From positions 64,653,587 through 64,717,586 of the forward strand of contig CM035806.1 in the NCBI GenBank assembly GCA_020466095.1: DNA of 64,000 bases, written 5' to 3'. Made by a program: the position numbers and the translations under genes. Under the pieces are notes generated by a model. The model did not search any database. It was given only the letters and a program-made list of their open reading frames with translations, and was not told the DNA's origin. The stretch is from Chlorops oryzae (taxonomy: Eukaryota > Arthropoda > Insecta > Diptera > Chloropidae). Below are positions 35,330-47,621 of the stretch, piece after piece; position 1 is the stretch's first letter; the number at the start of each line of letters is the position of its first letter.

Positions 35330-35700
35330 TGCTATTTTCAAAACCATTTACATTTAATTTTACATTTTATATATTAATACAAACAAAATTTTTTACATCT
35401 TTAGTAATTCTCCTTTACAAATTGAACAATTTCTTTTCTAAATCTAAATATACTACTCTCACTCTTAATTTCCCTTGGCAAAGTATTAAATAAATTCAAG
35501 CCCTTAAAAATAAACTATTTTGAGCTGCGCTCGAGTTCACAATATTTGTTCTAAAGTTCTTGTTGTTTCTCAAGTTATATGGCTGTGTATTCGCAACATA
35601 CCGCAGCTGCGCGCTCAAGTATGTTGGCAAAATATTATATTTAATTTTAAATACAAACATAAGGACATTCATTATTATTCTTTGCTTTATAGTTAACAGG
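35330..35700 (-). pseudogene. Non-LTR retrotransposon RT C-terminal fragment
   Basis: The minus strand reads YNILPTYLSAQLRYVANTQP, then YNLRNNKNFRTN and GLNLFNTLPREIKSE, before a stop near 35400. This is the conserved post-RT end of many arthropod non-LTR elements. It differs from the family at 14322 and 61566. The 5' part is absent, and a frameshift lies near 35510. Confidence 0.65.
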
Positions 35701-36071
35701 CATCAACATACCGCCATACCGCCATCAACATACCTACATCAATAAGTTTTCTAATTTGGATAGTCCTTGAGCTATCCTTGAAAATTCGCCTTAGTAAGCT
35801 TTTTTTTTAAAATTTTATCTCAAAAACTAATAAAGCTAGGAAGACGTTGGCTGTTTTTCAATAAAACATGGAATCCAAAAATTTTTAAAATGATTTTTAC
35901 ACTGAGAAAATTTTTCCCACAAAACTAAAAAGAAATTTTAACTATTTTTTTCAGTGTACTCCCAGTTTTGCGCCGCTCTATAATTTTTTTTAAAAAGCCC
36001 ACTTGGTATTTACTTTCATTTAAAAAAATATAAATATTCAAATCGGACGGCGGAACAGTGTCATATTCAAA
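35701..36071. other. No feature seen
   Basis: AT-rich DNA with a short CATACCGCCAT direct repeat (35706-35730). Confidence 0.4.
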
Positions 36072-36972
36072 ACAAGTAAGGGTATTATAGTCAGGCGAGC
36101 CTGAAAATAAAATACGCGACACAGACACATGTGTTCAAATAATTTTTGAACCACGCCCAAAAAACAGGACCACTAAGAAAGAATATTCAAGCGGTTTTTA
36201 AGGCCATTAGGGGCCCCATATACCGACTTTTGTTAATTTCTTTATGAAAACCGCCCTTTTTCCACGCCCACTTTTCCATTTTTTTTTTGTTTTGCAATCC
36301 TAATCGGAGGCTTAAATATACGCTCAAATTCTAAGTTTCATTGAAATATTTTGAAAAAGTCCGATTTTGAGGCAGTTTTGGGAATTTTGTGGCAGACCCT
36401 AGTACTGGAGGTACCCTTAATAATGGACCGCCCAGGGATATTTTTTGGGAGGATGTTTAAGGCTACAAAGGAAGCATAAGTACCAAATTTCGTTCAAGTC
36501 CCATTTGAAATTCGGGTGAAGGGGACAATTTTTGAAAAACGACCTTCTGCCACGCCCACTTTTAAAATTTTTGGAAATCGTATTACTTGCCTTGAAACAC
36601 GTTCAAATTTAAATTTTCATCAAAATATGTTGAAAAACTTCGATTTTAGAGCAGATTTTGTGATTTTCGTAACAGACCCTAGTGCTGGAGGTACCCCTAA
36701 AAATAGTTCGATCGGCTCCATTCTCGAACTTGTTCTTACTCATGTCCCCGTTAGCACGCATACCAAAAAAACAAACCAAAAAAGATAGCTCAACTTCTTC
36801 GATAAGATAACTGTATACAAACAGACAGACGGACGGACATGTCTAAATCGAATCACATGGTGACGCTGATTATTTCTATGTATATTTTGTATGGTCTATC
36901 TCTACTGGTTCTGGGTGTTACACACAACCACACAAACGCAATATACCGTCGACACAGAGTGTGTCGGGTATA
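36072..36972 (-). mobile_element. Helentron-like type B copy
   Basis: The hairpin GTCAGGCGAGCCTGA follows ACAAGTAAGGGTATTATAG. The subterminal repeats TACGCGACACAGACAC and GTGTGTCGGGTATA bound it. There is a CAGACAGACGGACGGACATG microsatellite near 36820. A close relative, missing the first about 40 bp and full of small indels, is found at 39063. Confidence 0.75.
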
Positions 36973-37283
36973 AAAATGCAAGTGTAGATGTTCTCAGTAT
37001 TGATATGCTGCGGTAAACGTGCGCTTGCGGTGCAAATGTCCGAAATATTATAGAAAATGCATCACTCATACGGAATGTAGGACGAACGGACGCATTAACG
37101 AATATGCAATTTTAAAATGTTCCTTACCTCGCCGGATATATGTATACAATGAAAAAAATTTTGCTTAAGGAAATAGAATTTGTGTTCTTTTCTGTGTGCG
37201 CGCTTTGAATGTTTACGGAAATCCTATAAAGCATAGCGAGAAAATTTGAAATTTCAAAAGTAAGCCCAAAAATTTTATTAAGA
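36973..37283. other. Spacer between Helentron copies
   Basis: No gene. A degraded likeness of this spacer occurs at about 39900-40190, which matters for the duplication described under findings. Confidence 0.5.
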
Positions 37284-37661
37284 ACAAGTAAGAAAGCTAA
37301 AGTCGGTCAAGCCCGACTTTAAAATACCCAGCGTTCCCACATTATTGGCGCTCTATGTTACGAAAAATCTTCATTTGTGGGCGTGGCAAGGGGCGGATGT
37401 CTCCCAATTTTTCTTAGGATCATACTCCGACCCCGATATATATGTGTGCCAAATTTCGACTTCATTGGTTCAGCCGTTTCGGAGGAGATCCGACCACGGA
37501 CGGACGGACAGACGGACAGGCGGACAGACGCACATGTCTAAATCGATTCAGTCTTTAATCCTGATCATTTCTATATATATATATGTCTATATCTCCGGAG
37601 CTTAGTTCTCCCTGTTACAAGATTCGCACAAAACTAATATACCCCGCTTACGCTGGGTATA
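37284..37661 (-). mobile_element. Short Helentron-like type A copy
   Basis: Both ends are present (AAAGTCGGTCAAGCCCGACTTT hairpin and CGCTTACGCTGGGTATA), but the tandem array is missing. It joins the next copy with no spacer. Confidence 0.8.
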
Positions 37662-38779
37662 ACAAGTAAGAAAGCTAAAGTCGGTCAAGCCCGACTTTGA
37701 AATACCCAGCGTCCCGACATTATGAGCGCACTATGTTTTGCTTCTCTATTTGTGGGCGTGGCAGTGGGAGGGCAACATAAATTATTTCCCTACATCTTTC
37801 ATTCGCCTTGGTGAACCTATGTTGCGAATTTGAAGCTTCTACGCCTTTTACTTCGGAAGTTGCGAAAAATCTTCATTTGTGGGCTTGGCAGTGGGCGGGC
37901 CATATAAAATTTTTTCCTACACCTTTCATTCGCCTTGGTGAACCTATGTTGCGAATTTGAAGCTTCTACGCCTTTTACTTCGGAAGTTATGAAAAATCTT
38001 CATTTGTGGGCGTGGCAGTGGGCGGGCCACATAAAATTTTTACCTACAACTTTCATTCGCCTTGGTGAACCTATGTTGCGAATTTGAAGCTTCTACGCCT
38101 TTTACTTCGGAAGTTACGAAAAATCTTTATTTGTGGGCGTGGCAGTGGGCGGGCCCCAAACATTTTTTTCCTACAGTTTTCATTCGCCTTGGTGAACCTA
38201 TGTTGCGAATTCGAAGCTTCTACGCCTTTTACTTCGGAAGTTACGAAAAATCTTCATTTGTGGGCGTGGCAGTGGGCGGGCCATAAAAAAAATTTTCCTA
38301 CCCCTTTCATTTGTCTTGGTCAACCTATGCTGCGAATTTGAAGCTTCTACGCCTTTTACTTCACAAGTTACGATAAGCCTTTATTTTTGGGCTTATTTGT
38401 GGGCGTGGCTCGAGGAGGGCGGCGTCTATTTTTTGCCAGGATATGTCATTTTTCGTAGTTTACCAGCACACCAAATATCAATGGAATGTGTTGAGTGGTT
38501 CGCAAGTTACAAGCATTTTATTGAAAACACAATAAATTCATTTGTGGGCGTGGCAGTGGGCGGATGTCTCCCATTTTTACTTAGAATCATACTCGGACCC
38601 CGATATACATGTGTGCCAAATTTCGACTTCATTGGTTCAGCCGTTTCGGAGGAGATCCGACCACGGACGGACGGACAGACGGACAGACGGTCAGACGGAC
38701 AGACGGACAGACGGACAGACGGACAGACGGACATGTCTAAATCGATTCAGTTTTCGATCCTGATCATTTCTATATATTA

Positions 38780-41488
38780 GGTGTAGTAAAAAGAAATCCA
38801 TTATTTTTCCAATAGATGGCGTTATTTATCTGCATCTCGCGTTGTATAAGTCCGATCGTGTTCCGCTAGGGGGCATTAGAAAGATGACAGTTCCTACTAA
38901 AAAAGCTTTTTTGACACTTTTTTGATTGATTGATTCAGTTTTGTTTGAGAGCTTGTCAAAGATGGACATCAGCAAAGAGAAAATTCGCTACATTTTACAG
39001 TTTTTCTTCGATAAGGGAGAAAACGTAAGCCAGGCGGCTGAAAATGTGAATAGCGTTTTGGACCTGATACTCGACACAGACACATGTGTTCAAATAATTT
39101 TTGAACCACGCCCAAAAAACAGGTACCACTAAGATAAGAATATTCAAGCGGTTTTTAAGGCCATTAGGGGCCCCATATACCGACTTTTAAGTTAAATTTC
39201 TTTAATGAAAACCGCCCTTTTTCCACGCCCAAAGCTTTTCCACCTTTTTTTTTTGTTTTGCTGAATCCTAATCGGAGGCTTAAATATACGCTCAAATTCT
39301 AAGTTTCATTGAAATATTTTGAAAAAGTCCGATTTTGAGGCAGTTTTGGGAATTTTGTGGCAGACCCTAGTACTGGAGGTACCCTTAATAATGGACCGCC
39401 CAGGGATATTTTTTGGGAGGATGTTTAAGGCTACAAAGGAAGCATAAGTGCCAAATTTCGTTCAAGTCCCATTTGAATTTCGGGTGAAGGGGAAAATTTT
39501 TGAAAAACGACCTTCTGCCACGCCCACTTTTAAAATTTTTGGAAATCGTATTACTTGCCTTGAAACACGTTCAAATATAAATTTTCATCAAAATATGTTT
39601 TTTTTTTGTGATTTTCGTAACAGACCCTAGTGCTGGAGGTACCCCTAAAAATAGTTCGATCGGCTCCATTCTCGAACTTGTTCTTACTCATGTCCCCGTT
39701 AGCACGCATACCAAAAAAACAAACCAAAAAAGATAGCTCAACTCCTTCGATAAGATAACTGTATACAAACAGACAGACGGACGTGAATTTTTTTTTTAGT
39801 TCAATGCCTAATCTAATCTCATGGTGAAACGCTGATTATTACGTATAACTATGTTCTTATGTTCTGGGTGTTAACTCAACACGAAAACGCATTCGGCGAC
39901 GAGTGTGTGGAAAAAATGATTTCCAATTTCTCGATTGTAATCGCTTATTTGCGATAAATGTCGATAATAAAAATATCTCATTGGAGTAGGAGAGCGGAGC
40001 ATTAAGATATCAATTTAAAATTTCCTTACTCCCGTTATATGTATCAACATGTTTATTAAGATTAGACTTTCGTTCTTTACAATTCGCGCTTTATTTTGCT
40101 AATTGTAGCAAGTGGAAAATTTAATTTCAACAGGCCTAAAAATTTTAATTAATTCAATAAAAAGTTTATCGTCAACCCGATTAAAATTCAAGCGTTTCTT
40201 AATTGGCACATTTGTTAAAAAATTTCATTTGTGGGGCGGGCAGGGGGGTGTCTCCCATTTTTACTTAGAATCAGACCCCGATATGTATCATGTGCCAAAT
40301 TTCGACTTTTGGTTCCGTTTCGGAGGAGATCCACCATCGTTGACGATGGACGAAAGACGTAAGACGCCATCGAAACGATTATGTCAATCAGAATGTTGAA
40401 TGATTTATCGTCTGATCATTTTAATCTCGGTGTAATAACGCAAATAATATTCTCCATGTATGATACCTTATGTCTCGAATGTTAAGCCTCTTTCTCAAAT
40501 GGCCAGAAAGATGATTCTAAAAACTTCTTTTATCAAACTTTTAGATAAATATTATATATAAAGCAAGTTCCCCTTTTGACATTTAAGAGAAATCCTCTTA
40601 AACTAATGATTCTTTTTCCATAGAGAAAACTTGCATGGCTGAAAATTTATTGTAATGACTAATTTCACATTATGTGAATTTCTGATTTCTCTTCTTGAAA
40701 ACTTCTTATGATTCAAAAAAGGAAGCCAATAATCAAATTGGAAAAATATGGAAATGACGTTACGTATTACCTTTATGAAAAGCCTTTTAAAAAGCAAACT
40801 ATTTGAACATTTGAATGTGGAACCAAGTTAAAAAGCCGATTTTTGATTAACTAAAAAAACCTAGCAGAATTCATCTGCAATCGTGCTGAGCGAAAAATTG
40901 CCATTTGAAGGGTTGTACGGCGCAAGGGTACTTAAAAATAAGGAAAAGGTCAGTGTTAACACGGAACGGGGAAACGTGTCCAAGCCAGTTGGCGGCCAAA
41001 AGATTTTGCTTGTTTTGGTGGGATTGGCAAGGGAATATCTACTATAAGCTTCCCATACGCAAATTTTAATTCGAATCTACTTCAAATTGGACTTTAATAG
41101 CAATCGCCCAAATAAGCGGCCAGTTTGCATTAGGAATTTTTCCATAGGACAACGCCAGGCCACAATCGATAGTGACTCGCCAGACTCGGATTTTGATTAG
41201 GTAGTTCTTCTGCATCACCTTTGTCCGACCTGGCAAGTATTACCATCTGTTCCTGTCCATGGCAACAATTTTCTGGTAACTTCTTCAAGAAGGCTTCTGA
41301 AATTCCTGTCTCAATTTTTTGCTAATAGGAAGAGGGTTCTATGAGAGAGGCATAATGAAATTACCTTTAAAATGGCAACAAGTTATCGAACAAAACGGCG
41401 CATATTTGACCTAAATCGGGTCATTCTAACTATCTTAAATAAAGCCCTCAATTTAATGCAAAAATAATGGATTTCTTTTTACTACACC
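38780..41488 (+). mobile_element. mariner element with perfect ends and ruined interior
   Basis: Tc1/mariner element. The inverted ends GGTGTAGTAAAAAGAAATCC continue perfectly to 29 bp at both sides, and the flanks are TA. The start of the transposase is clear from 38962: MDISKEKIRYILQFFFDKGE then VSQAAENVNSV, the mariner helix-turn-helix. At about 39067, where mariners read YGPDT, it switches to unrelated repeat DNA until about 40850. Then it returns in broken frames with remnants of the catalytic region (ILLVWWDW-like words at about 41010). It ends with an IMKLPLKWQQVIEQNGAYLT-like C-terminus at 41340-41420. The transposase is non-functional. Confidence 0.85.
39063..40400 (+). repeat. Indel-rich copy of 36115-37520
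   Basis: The order of words matches the type B Helentron (36115-36970), the spacer (36973-37283) and the short type A copy (37284-37520), but with many small insertions and deletions. For example GGTACCACTAAGATAAG stands against GGACCACTAAGAAAG. Likeness fades to the right. Because it includes the non-repetitive spacer, it derives from this locus and not from an independent transposition. Confidence 0.7.
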
Positions 41489-41574
41489 TAATATATTTTT
41501 CTATATCTCCGGAGCTTAATTCTCCCTGTTACAAGATTTGCACAAAACTAATATACCCCGCTTACGCTGGGTAT

Positions 41575-42976
41575 AATTATTGTAACTTTTTAAGGCTTTC
41601 CATGAGAGGAAAATTTCGATTTACTTTTACAAACTATTAAGTTTTGTGCGACTTAACTTTTCCGGGAGTTAAATGTATTATATAAAAGCGCCCTCATGGG
41701 GCCTCCATCTGCTTTAGATATAAAGGGGAAAAATATGATCCTAAAAATGTTAGCAGCATTTCACAAAATCCACCTGCGGCAGTTGGCTTCATCCAATTTA
41801 TTGTAACACATAAAAATGTGTTTTTACGGGTATTTTATTTCTGATAATGCATCCACCACACCTAAAGAATATTGTAAAAGACTATTATGTTTTGAAACAC
41901 TGAATATAAAAAACGAAAAAGAAAAAAGGAAAAAACTACCACCAGGCAAAGTGCAAGCGAGTGGTCACTGACACCCACAACATATCATGACTAGCGTTGG
42001 GACAAAAGCGGCGAAGCCATATAAAAGTCACCGTTTCCCCAGACCGAAGAATATAGACCTTAGAAAAGGCAAATAGAACAACAACAAAAAGCAACAAGAA
42101 CAAAAAACTCAAATGCAATGGGAAAAGTAATGCAAAAAAAATTGAAATAAACACACAAAAAAAAGAATAATAAGCACAAAAAATTGTGTCAGCGAAACTC
42201 CCAAATTTAACAAATCACGAGTTTTTAGTATGCAAAAATTCTATAATTTCGTTCGAGATTTGGCAAGTTTATAGCTCAAAACGTTATTGCATTGCAATGG
42301 GCTTTAAACAAATTGCTTTAAAAATAGATAAACAAGTAAAAGACAAAAAAACAAAACAACATTTGCATTCAAAAACTTCGATTCGTGCATTTTTAAAAGC
42401 TCCCGACCAAGTTTTTCCTCCAGTTTTGTTATTTTGAAGTCAGGATTTTTTTGCTTTTGGGAAATCCGATTCACAACGATTAGACTGTACTTCGCTGCTT
42501 GTTCTTTGTTCCTTCACTGGATTCGATTTAAGGTTTAATATTTTTCTTAAATTTTTTTGTTTTTAGTTTCAATTGACCTATCTCTCTCTCTCGCTTGGCA
42601 AAAGCAAAGCTATTAACCACTGAACTGAACTAAACTCAACCAAGTGCATTCATAAAAATCATTTGGCAATCTCCACGGAGCGCGATGCTTGAGGCCAGCA
42701 CGAGTTCACTGTCATAAGGTAATGCCAACAGGAGTTTCCAAATCTGTCCGATTCGATTAATTCGACTTTTAGTTTTAAAGTCGAAATGATTAAGTGGATA
42801 AATATATATTTGATGGGCTTTGAGGGGAAGCGTCAGCATATGACTTAAAAGACTTTATTACGAGAAGGAAAATCGTAACGATGGAAGCGTATTATCGATC
42901 CAATTGTGCATGTTTATCGATAATGTGTGAACTAAACCGAATTGGAAAATATCGTTTTAACCCCTTACTGCATAAT
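41575..42976. other. Intergenic DNA, no gene seen
   Basis: No recognisable coding region or paired ends. There is a (CT)n run at 42582-42593. Confidence 0.45.
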
Positions 42977-43529
42977 TAGAGGTCCCGAAAGTCCCGGAAT
43001 TTAATTTCACGATTCCCGGGATTTAAGGGATTAATTAATTTCCAAAAAAAATTTGTTATTGTAAAATGAGGGAAAATTTTTTTAATGCCATTTTTTTCAA
43101 TTGCACAAGTTTGCTTACAAAAATGAACGTGGAGGGGCCGGCTAAGAGTTTTCAAACATGACGTTAGCTACAGCTGATTGAATCAGTTGACGTTTGCTGT
43201 GACGATCATGTAAGTAATATTTATTTTCAGGTTTTTTAAAGTAATTTCAATATGTTTTGCTTTATAGAATTTTGAAGAAAAGACGTAAGCAACGTCTCTA
43301 TCCAAGGAAAGCTATTATGTCAATCATAAAAATGTTGGAGATGTCTTATCCGTGTGGAGTCATTTCTTAATCGACAATGAAGGTAATAGAGCGCAATGTA
43401 AGCATTGCTCAGCTGTATTGAAACCCTTGGAGGTTCTACGAAAGGATTACACACTTCATATATCTTCAAAATATGCCACGAAAGAAGATTCTACAAGAGC
43501 TTCCTCGTCAGTTAATCAAACTATTGAAC
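42977..43529 (+). pseudogene. hAT element 5' part with BED zinc finger
   Basis: It begins with a TAGAGGTCCCGAAAGTCCCG end like the hAT MITE at 11838. It has a possible short first exon and, after an intron with acceptor near 43266, codes for VWSHFLIDNEGNRAQCKHCS and LRKDYTLHISSKYA (43352-43480), a BED-type zinc finger as in hAT transposases. It is cut off at 43530 by the next element. The catalytic part is not in the window. Confidence 0.6.
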
Positions 43530-43983
43530 ACAGAAAAATATGACCACATAAAATCAATAAGATCCCCTTATTGAGCGATTTTATAAAGAAATCTTCTTAA
43601 ACTATATGAACGATGTTCTTTTTCCATAGAGAAAACTCTTTGAATGCATAGAGAAAATCTTATTGAAACATTTTAATAGATATCCTCATATATTTAATTT
43701 GAATATCTCATTATTTCTGTTGAAGAATATGGAAAACTTCTTGATATATTCAAATAATAAGGTGAGCATATCAATCAAACTATGTGACATTCTTATAAAA
43801 GTGACCTTTTGATAAGTTATCCTTATCGCTTTAAGAAGAAGCCTTTTTAATATAAAAAGCAAGACTTATTGATTTAAAAAAGTATATGAATTCCGTATTC
43901 ATTCCATAGTTTAAAAAGACAAACGAGTTTTTTTGCACTTACATTGATATAATCAATCTAGCAAGATGAAATCATATCTCGCT

Positions 43984-44047
43984 ATGGCGTAGTTGAGGTG
44001 TGCTAGACTTTTAATCTGGAAGGTCCGAGTTCGAACCCCGCCGCAGG
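43984..44047 (+). repeat. tRNA-like module
   Basis: GGCGTAGTTGAGGTGTGCTAGACTTTTAATCTGG, here given in parts (GGCGTAGTTGAGG and CTAGACTTTTAATCTGG), followed by GAGTTCGAACCCC, is close to a tRNA-Lys(TTT)-type D-arm, anticodon arm and T-arm. The acceptor stem is not paired. A reversed T-arm-like GGATCGAACCCGCC lies at 44345-44358. Confidence 0.55.
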
Positions 44048-44432
44048 TCAAAGAAGTTGTGTAAAAATTGAGGATAAAAGAGGCAAGTAAATTTCGAGGG
44101 AAAAATACGGGGAGCAGAAAGTAAGTTGGACACGAACCAATAAAAACAAGTTGCTTTCGTCGGGCCTTCCGAAACGTCACGCATAAGCTCTTTCAAGAAA
44201 TTCCTATAGAATCTTTTTTTTTAATTTTTTAAGCATAAAAACTTTGGTAAAATCTTTTATTTCTCAGTTTTTCAAATAATTTAAATGTTAAATTATCTAC
44301 TTTTCCAAAAAAAAAAAAAAATAAAACGACTCTCGCTGGAGCAGGGATCGAACCCGCCGACCTGGTTCTTTACAAGAATTCATATCAAAATGATAAGTTA
44401 TCTTCTTGACTTTTTGTTCAATTTTTCGTCAA

Positions 44433-46759
44433 CCGTTTGTCTGTCCATTGGGGTCTATTTGACCCCAGGCTATTTTAAACTTTTATAACTTTTTTTCTGT
44501 TTTTGACATTAATTCGAAATCTCCTGACATCTCTCAGCTCCATATAACAAAAATTTAGAAATCTGTTTGAAGAGTTATACATGCCCCAGTTGCAAATTAC
44601 TAAGCCTCAAAGCCAAAAATCGCACTTACTGTCCTTTGGGGTCATATGGACCCCAAGACTTGTAATTAAACGAGCTCGAAATATATATTAGTTTACAGTA
44701 TTTATTTTTGGAGATTGTTAAAGAAAACACAACAAATTAGTCCGAATCCGTCTCATTGCTGCTTTCCCCTTCAGCTTCATCCATGCATTGGCAGCAAACT
44801 ACCCTGAAATGTTCCTTACAGGTGGGTTTCTTGCATGAATAACAAAAAGTGTTCACTTTCCTATCAGTCGATCGTGAACACTGCGAGCATCGTAAGCGTT
44901 TCCTAGAATTAGAAGGTTCATTTTGGAGAGTGACTTCTGTGAAAGAATACCCCATTTGGCGAATGGCACATCCCGGTTGCCTATTTTTGACGTTAGAATG
45001 AGCTATTCTTTCTAAAATTAGTGAGTCCACTAGTTCCTGAGCAAGATTCTGTAAGAACAGTTTACGTTTCGTTGACCGTGTACTCCAGTTTGGATATTTT
45101 ATATTATATAAGTTGTATGCAGCAACAGCAGCAATATCAATCATGTTGAAAAATATTGTCAATGGCCATCTTAGAGTTTTTCTTCTACATGTATATGTAG
45201 AAACTAGCTGGTCCAAGGTATCCACACCACTTTTATATTGATTATAGTCCAGTATAATATTCGGTTTGCTCCTCTTTTCTGGCTCAACATCCGGACTGTG
45301 ATGCATCGATGAGAGCATAATCACATTTTTTCCTTTTTTTGGAATGTAGCTTACGAGAGTCATGTCCTTGCTGAAAAAAAGGCTGGAATCTGGCTGTGTT
45401 CCCTTTACAAGCAAAAGATCTGGAGGTATATCTGCTTTATTTTTTCTCATGGTCCCTAAAATAGTTGTATTTTTGATAGCATTTGTACGGCTAATTCCAC
45501 ACTAGTTAAAAAAAATTGTCCATCGTTATATTGCGTCCTAAAAATTATAAGAAACCGAAAATAAATTGTTTCCTATCAGAAATATACATGTACCTTTTCA
45601 AAGCCATGGATCTGTAATTCGGCCAACTAGATTTACTGCACATTTCTGAGCCCTATCTGTATTTGCCTGCGGACCAACATATATTTCACCTCTCAACGGA
45701 TAGCTATTGGTAGAATCATATTTTCCTGGTTTTGATGGCGGAATGAACAACGTCCTCTAGTTGTTACTAGTTGCTCATCTACAGTCAAATAGGCAGAAGG
45801 CTTGTATATGGTTTTTAGATTGGATTGCAGCATGTCCCATATATCCCGAATAGCAGCAATTTTATCTGTAGCAAGCCTCTGTAGCCGTGTTCGAGAATCA
45901 TCGAATCGTATAAATGGAAACAGCTGCTGGAAACGTTTCAGCGACATCGTCGCCCTATAAATTGGTCTATTATCCTTTTTCCATAAATCGGCAAATTCTT
46001 CGTCTCATGACTTGCATGCTCCTGCATGTATAAGTAGACCAATGAAGGCATACAACTCTTCAGGGCTTGTGTCTTTCCATAGGCGGCGACCAGGAAGAGG
46101 ATTATTTTCGTAAAAATCAGCCGCTTTACGATTTGTCGATCGAACAATTATATCCACAATATCTCCAGTGAGCAACTGTTGAAAAAAATCTTTGAGATGT
46201 ACCATATTTTGTGCGACTGTGTTGGGTATTCCTTGTTTTTCGCGAACAATATTTCCTCGCCGAGTTTGTGTTGCGGGATACGGTCTCGTATTCCATACTC
46301 GTCCATTTTTACCCTATATTTGATCTTGTTGTTCAAAGCTTTTTACGACATTGTTTTCCTTATCGCTAGATTCATCTCCATCTTCATTTGTCAAATTTTG
46401 CATTTCAATATCTTCGATTTCATCGCAGTCCGAGAATTCTTCAATTTCTTCCGCAATATCATCCATTTTTCACCTTGCGCTAATATGCTCTTACTTCAAG
46501 AAACAAGACTTAAATGGCATTCTCAGCCTGAAAAAGTCTCAAGCTACTGCAACTACGGGGGTTCACCTGAATGTTATCCGGTGAATCCTTTCTTATGGAA
46601 TTTTAAATTTCCTACTTTGTAAACCACGGAAAAGCGAAATCGTGTAAAAAACTACGATTTAAATCGTCGGAATGGTGTATTCTCTCGTGGACGTATGTTG
46701 GGGTCATTTTGACCCCAAGGTACAACGAAAGTGATTTTATGCTTGAGACAGACAAACGG
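44433..46759 (-). pseudogene. piggyBac transposase element, inactivated
   Basis: The inverted ends CCGTTTGTCTGTC are flanked by TTAA on the right (46760-46763) and TCAA on the left (44429-44432, one change). Just inside both ends, and again at 44638, lie GGGGTC...GACCCC palindromes. The minus strand carries transposase pieces in several frames: an N-terminal part (46336-46005, RKAADFYENNPLPGRRLW), the first catalytic region (45947-45693, YLTVDEQLVTTRGRCSF), and the C-terminal part (45450-44737). The C-terminal part holds YKSGVDTLDQL with the last catalytic Asp and a cysteine-rich zinc-binding end (CSQC, CYSC, CKEHF, CCQC). Frameshifts and missing middle sequence make it a pseudogene. Confidence 0.85.
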
Positions 46760-46950
46760 TTAAAATAAACAATAAGTTTTTCTCTATGGTTTCAATAAGA
46801 CAATCTTCTTGGATAAAAACCTTAGAGAAATCTTATTGTTTTTCTTCCATTTTATGTGGTATCGTTTTCTCTGTATGCAGTGTTCTTATGAGGATTGCAC
46901 AGAATAACATTCAATCATTACACGTAAAAGTTCGCATTCTGATCAACCGG

Positions 46951-47028
46951 AGGTTTCGATAGCTCAGTGCTTTAAACTGTGACTCGACAGTCGTGAGCTT
47001 CGGGGTTCTATCCCTGCTGGCGGCGGGA
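46951..47028 (+). repeat. tRNA-like module 1 (second locus)
   Basis: GATAGCTCAGTGCTTTAAAC is A-box-like and GGGGTTCTATCCCTGC is B-box-like. It precedes module 2 at 47264 with the same spacing as the pair at 17998 and 18290. Confidence 0.5.
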
Positions 47029-47263
47029 ATTTTTCTGAATTTTTTTTTAATTGCAGTTTTTTTTTTTTTGTTCAGAGTGTAGTTGTTTTGGAAGACAAAA
47101 ATGTTCTCCTAAATTTTTAAGGTTTTACTTTATTTAATTTTTTTTTTAATGGTTCATTTTCAAACAAACAATTTTGGGAGTGAAACAATTCCTTAAGCAC
47201 GTTCCCCAAAACTTGAGCAACCATAAGCTCAAGTGAGCATTTTGACCAACAAATTAAATTCGT

Positions 47264-47335
47264 TCGTTTAGCGTAATGGTTAAGACGTTCGCCCAGCGAA
47301 GTGGAGGTCAGCGGTTCAAGGCTCGGCCGAGGCGA
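47264..47335 (+). repeat. tRNA-like module 2 (second locus)
   Basis: TTTAGCGTAATGGTTAAGAC and GCGGTTCAAGGCTCGGCC match the module at 18290. The sequence before it (CAAAACTTGAGCAACC at about 47206) is shared too. Confidence 0.55.
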
Positions 47336-47621
47336 GAAAATTTAAAGAGATGAAAGAGAAAAAGATTTAAATAGAAACAAATAAATAGAGAAAAAATATA
47401 ATAATTTAATTTAAAAAAAAAATATATATTAATAAAAGAAGATAAAAAAAAGTCAAAGCAAAAAATAAATTTTTTTTTCCCAGTCGCTGGTGACAGTTGA
47501 TTTAACCGCGAGAATTGAATGAATGAATTGACCGCTACTACACATAAGCTAAGAATTAACGGTGAACTCGGTTATTTTAACCTGCTTTTTCAGTTAATAT
47601 AACTACCTTTTTCTCTCGGTG

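Larger units (their letters stand above)
37662..41574 (-). mobile_element. Helentron-like type A copy split by mariner
   Basis: It runs from the hairpin end at 37662, through about five 128-bp repeat units (37750-38400) and the GACGGACA microsatellite (38663-38733), to 38777. It continues at 41491 to CGCTTACGCTGGGTATA. The break is exactly a TA where the mariner inserted. Confidence 0.8.
43530..46874. mobile_element. Inverted-repeat element hosting piggyBac
   Basis: The ends ACAGAAAAATATGACCACAT and (inverted) ACAGAGAAAACGATACCACA both lead into ACCACATAAAAT and CAATAAGAT. The interior has a degenerate relative at 40480-40810 (shared CTTTTTCCATAGAGAAAAC). It holds a tRNA-like module and the piggyBac insertion. 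No transposase of its own is seen. Confidence 0.55.

Noticed and set aside
43984..44047. Possible tRNA-Lys gene
   Set aside because: The D-, anticodon- and T-arm words are there but the acceptor stem does not pair and there is no T-run terminator. It lies in a repeat.
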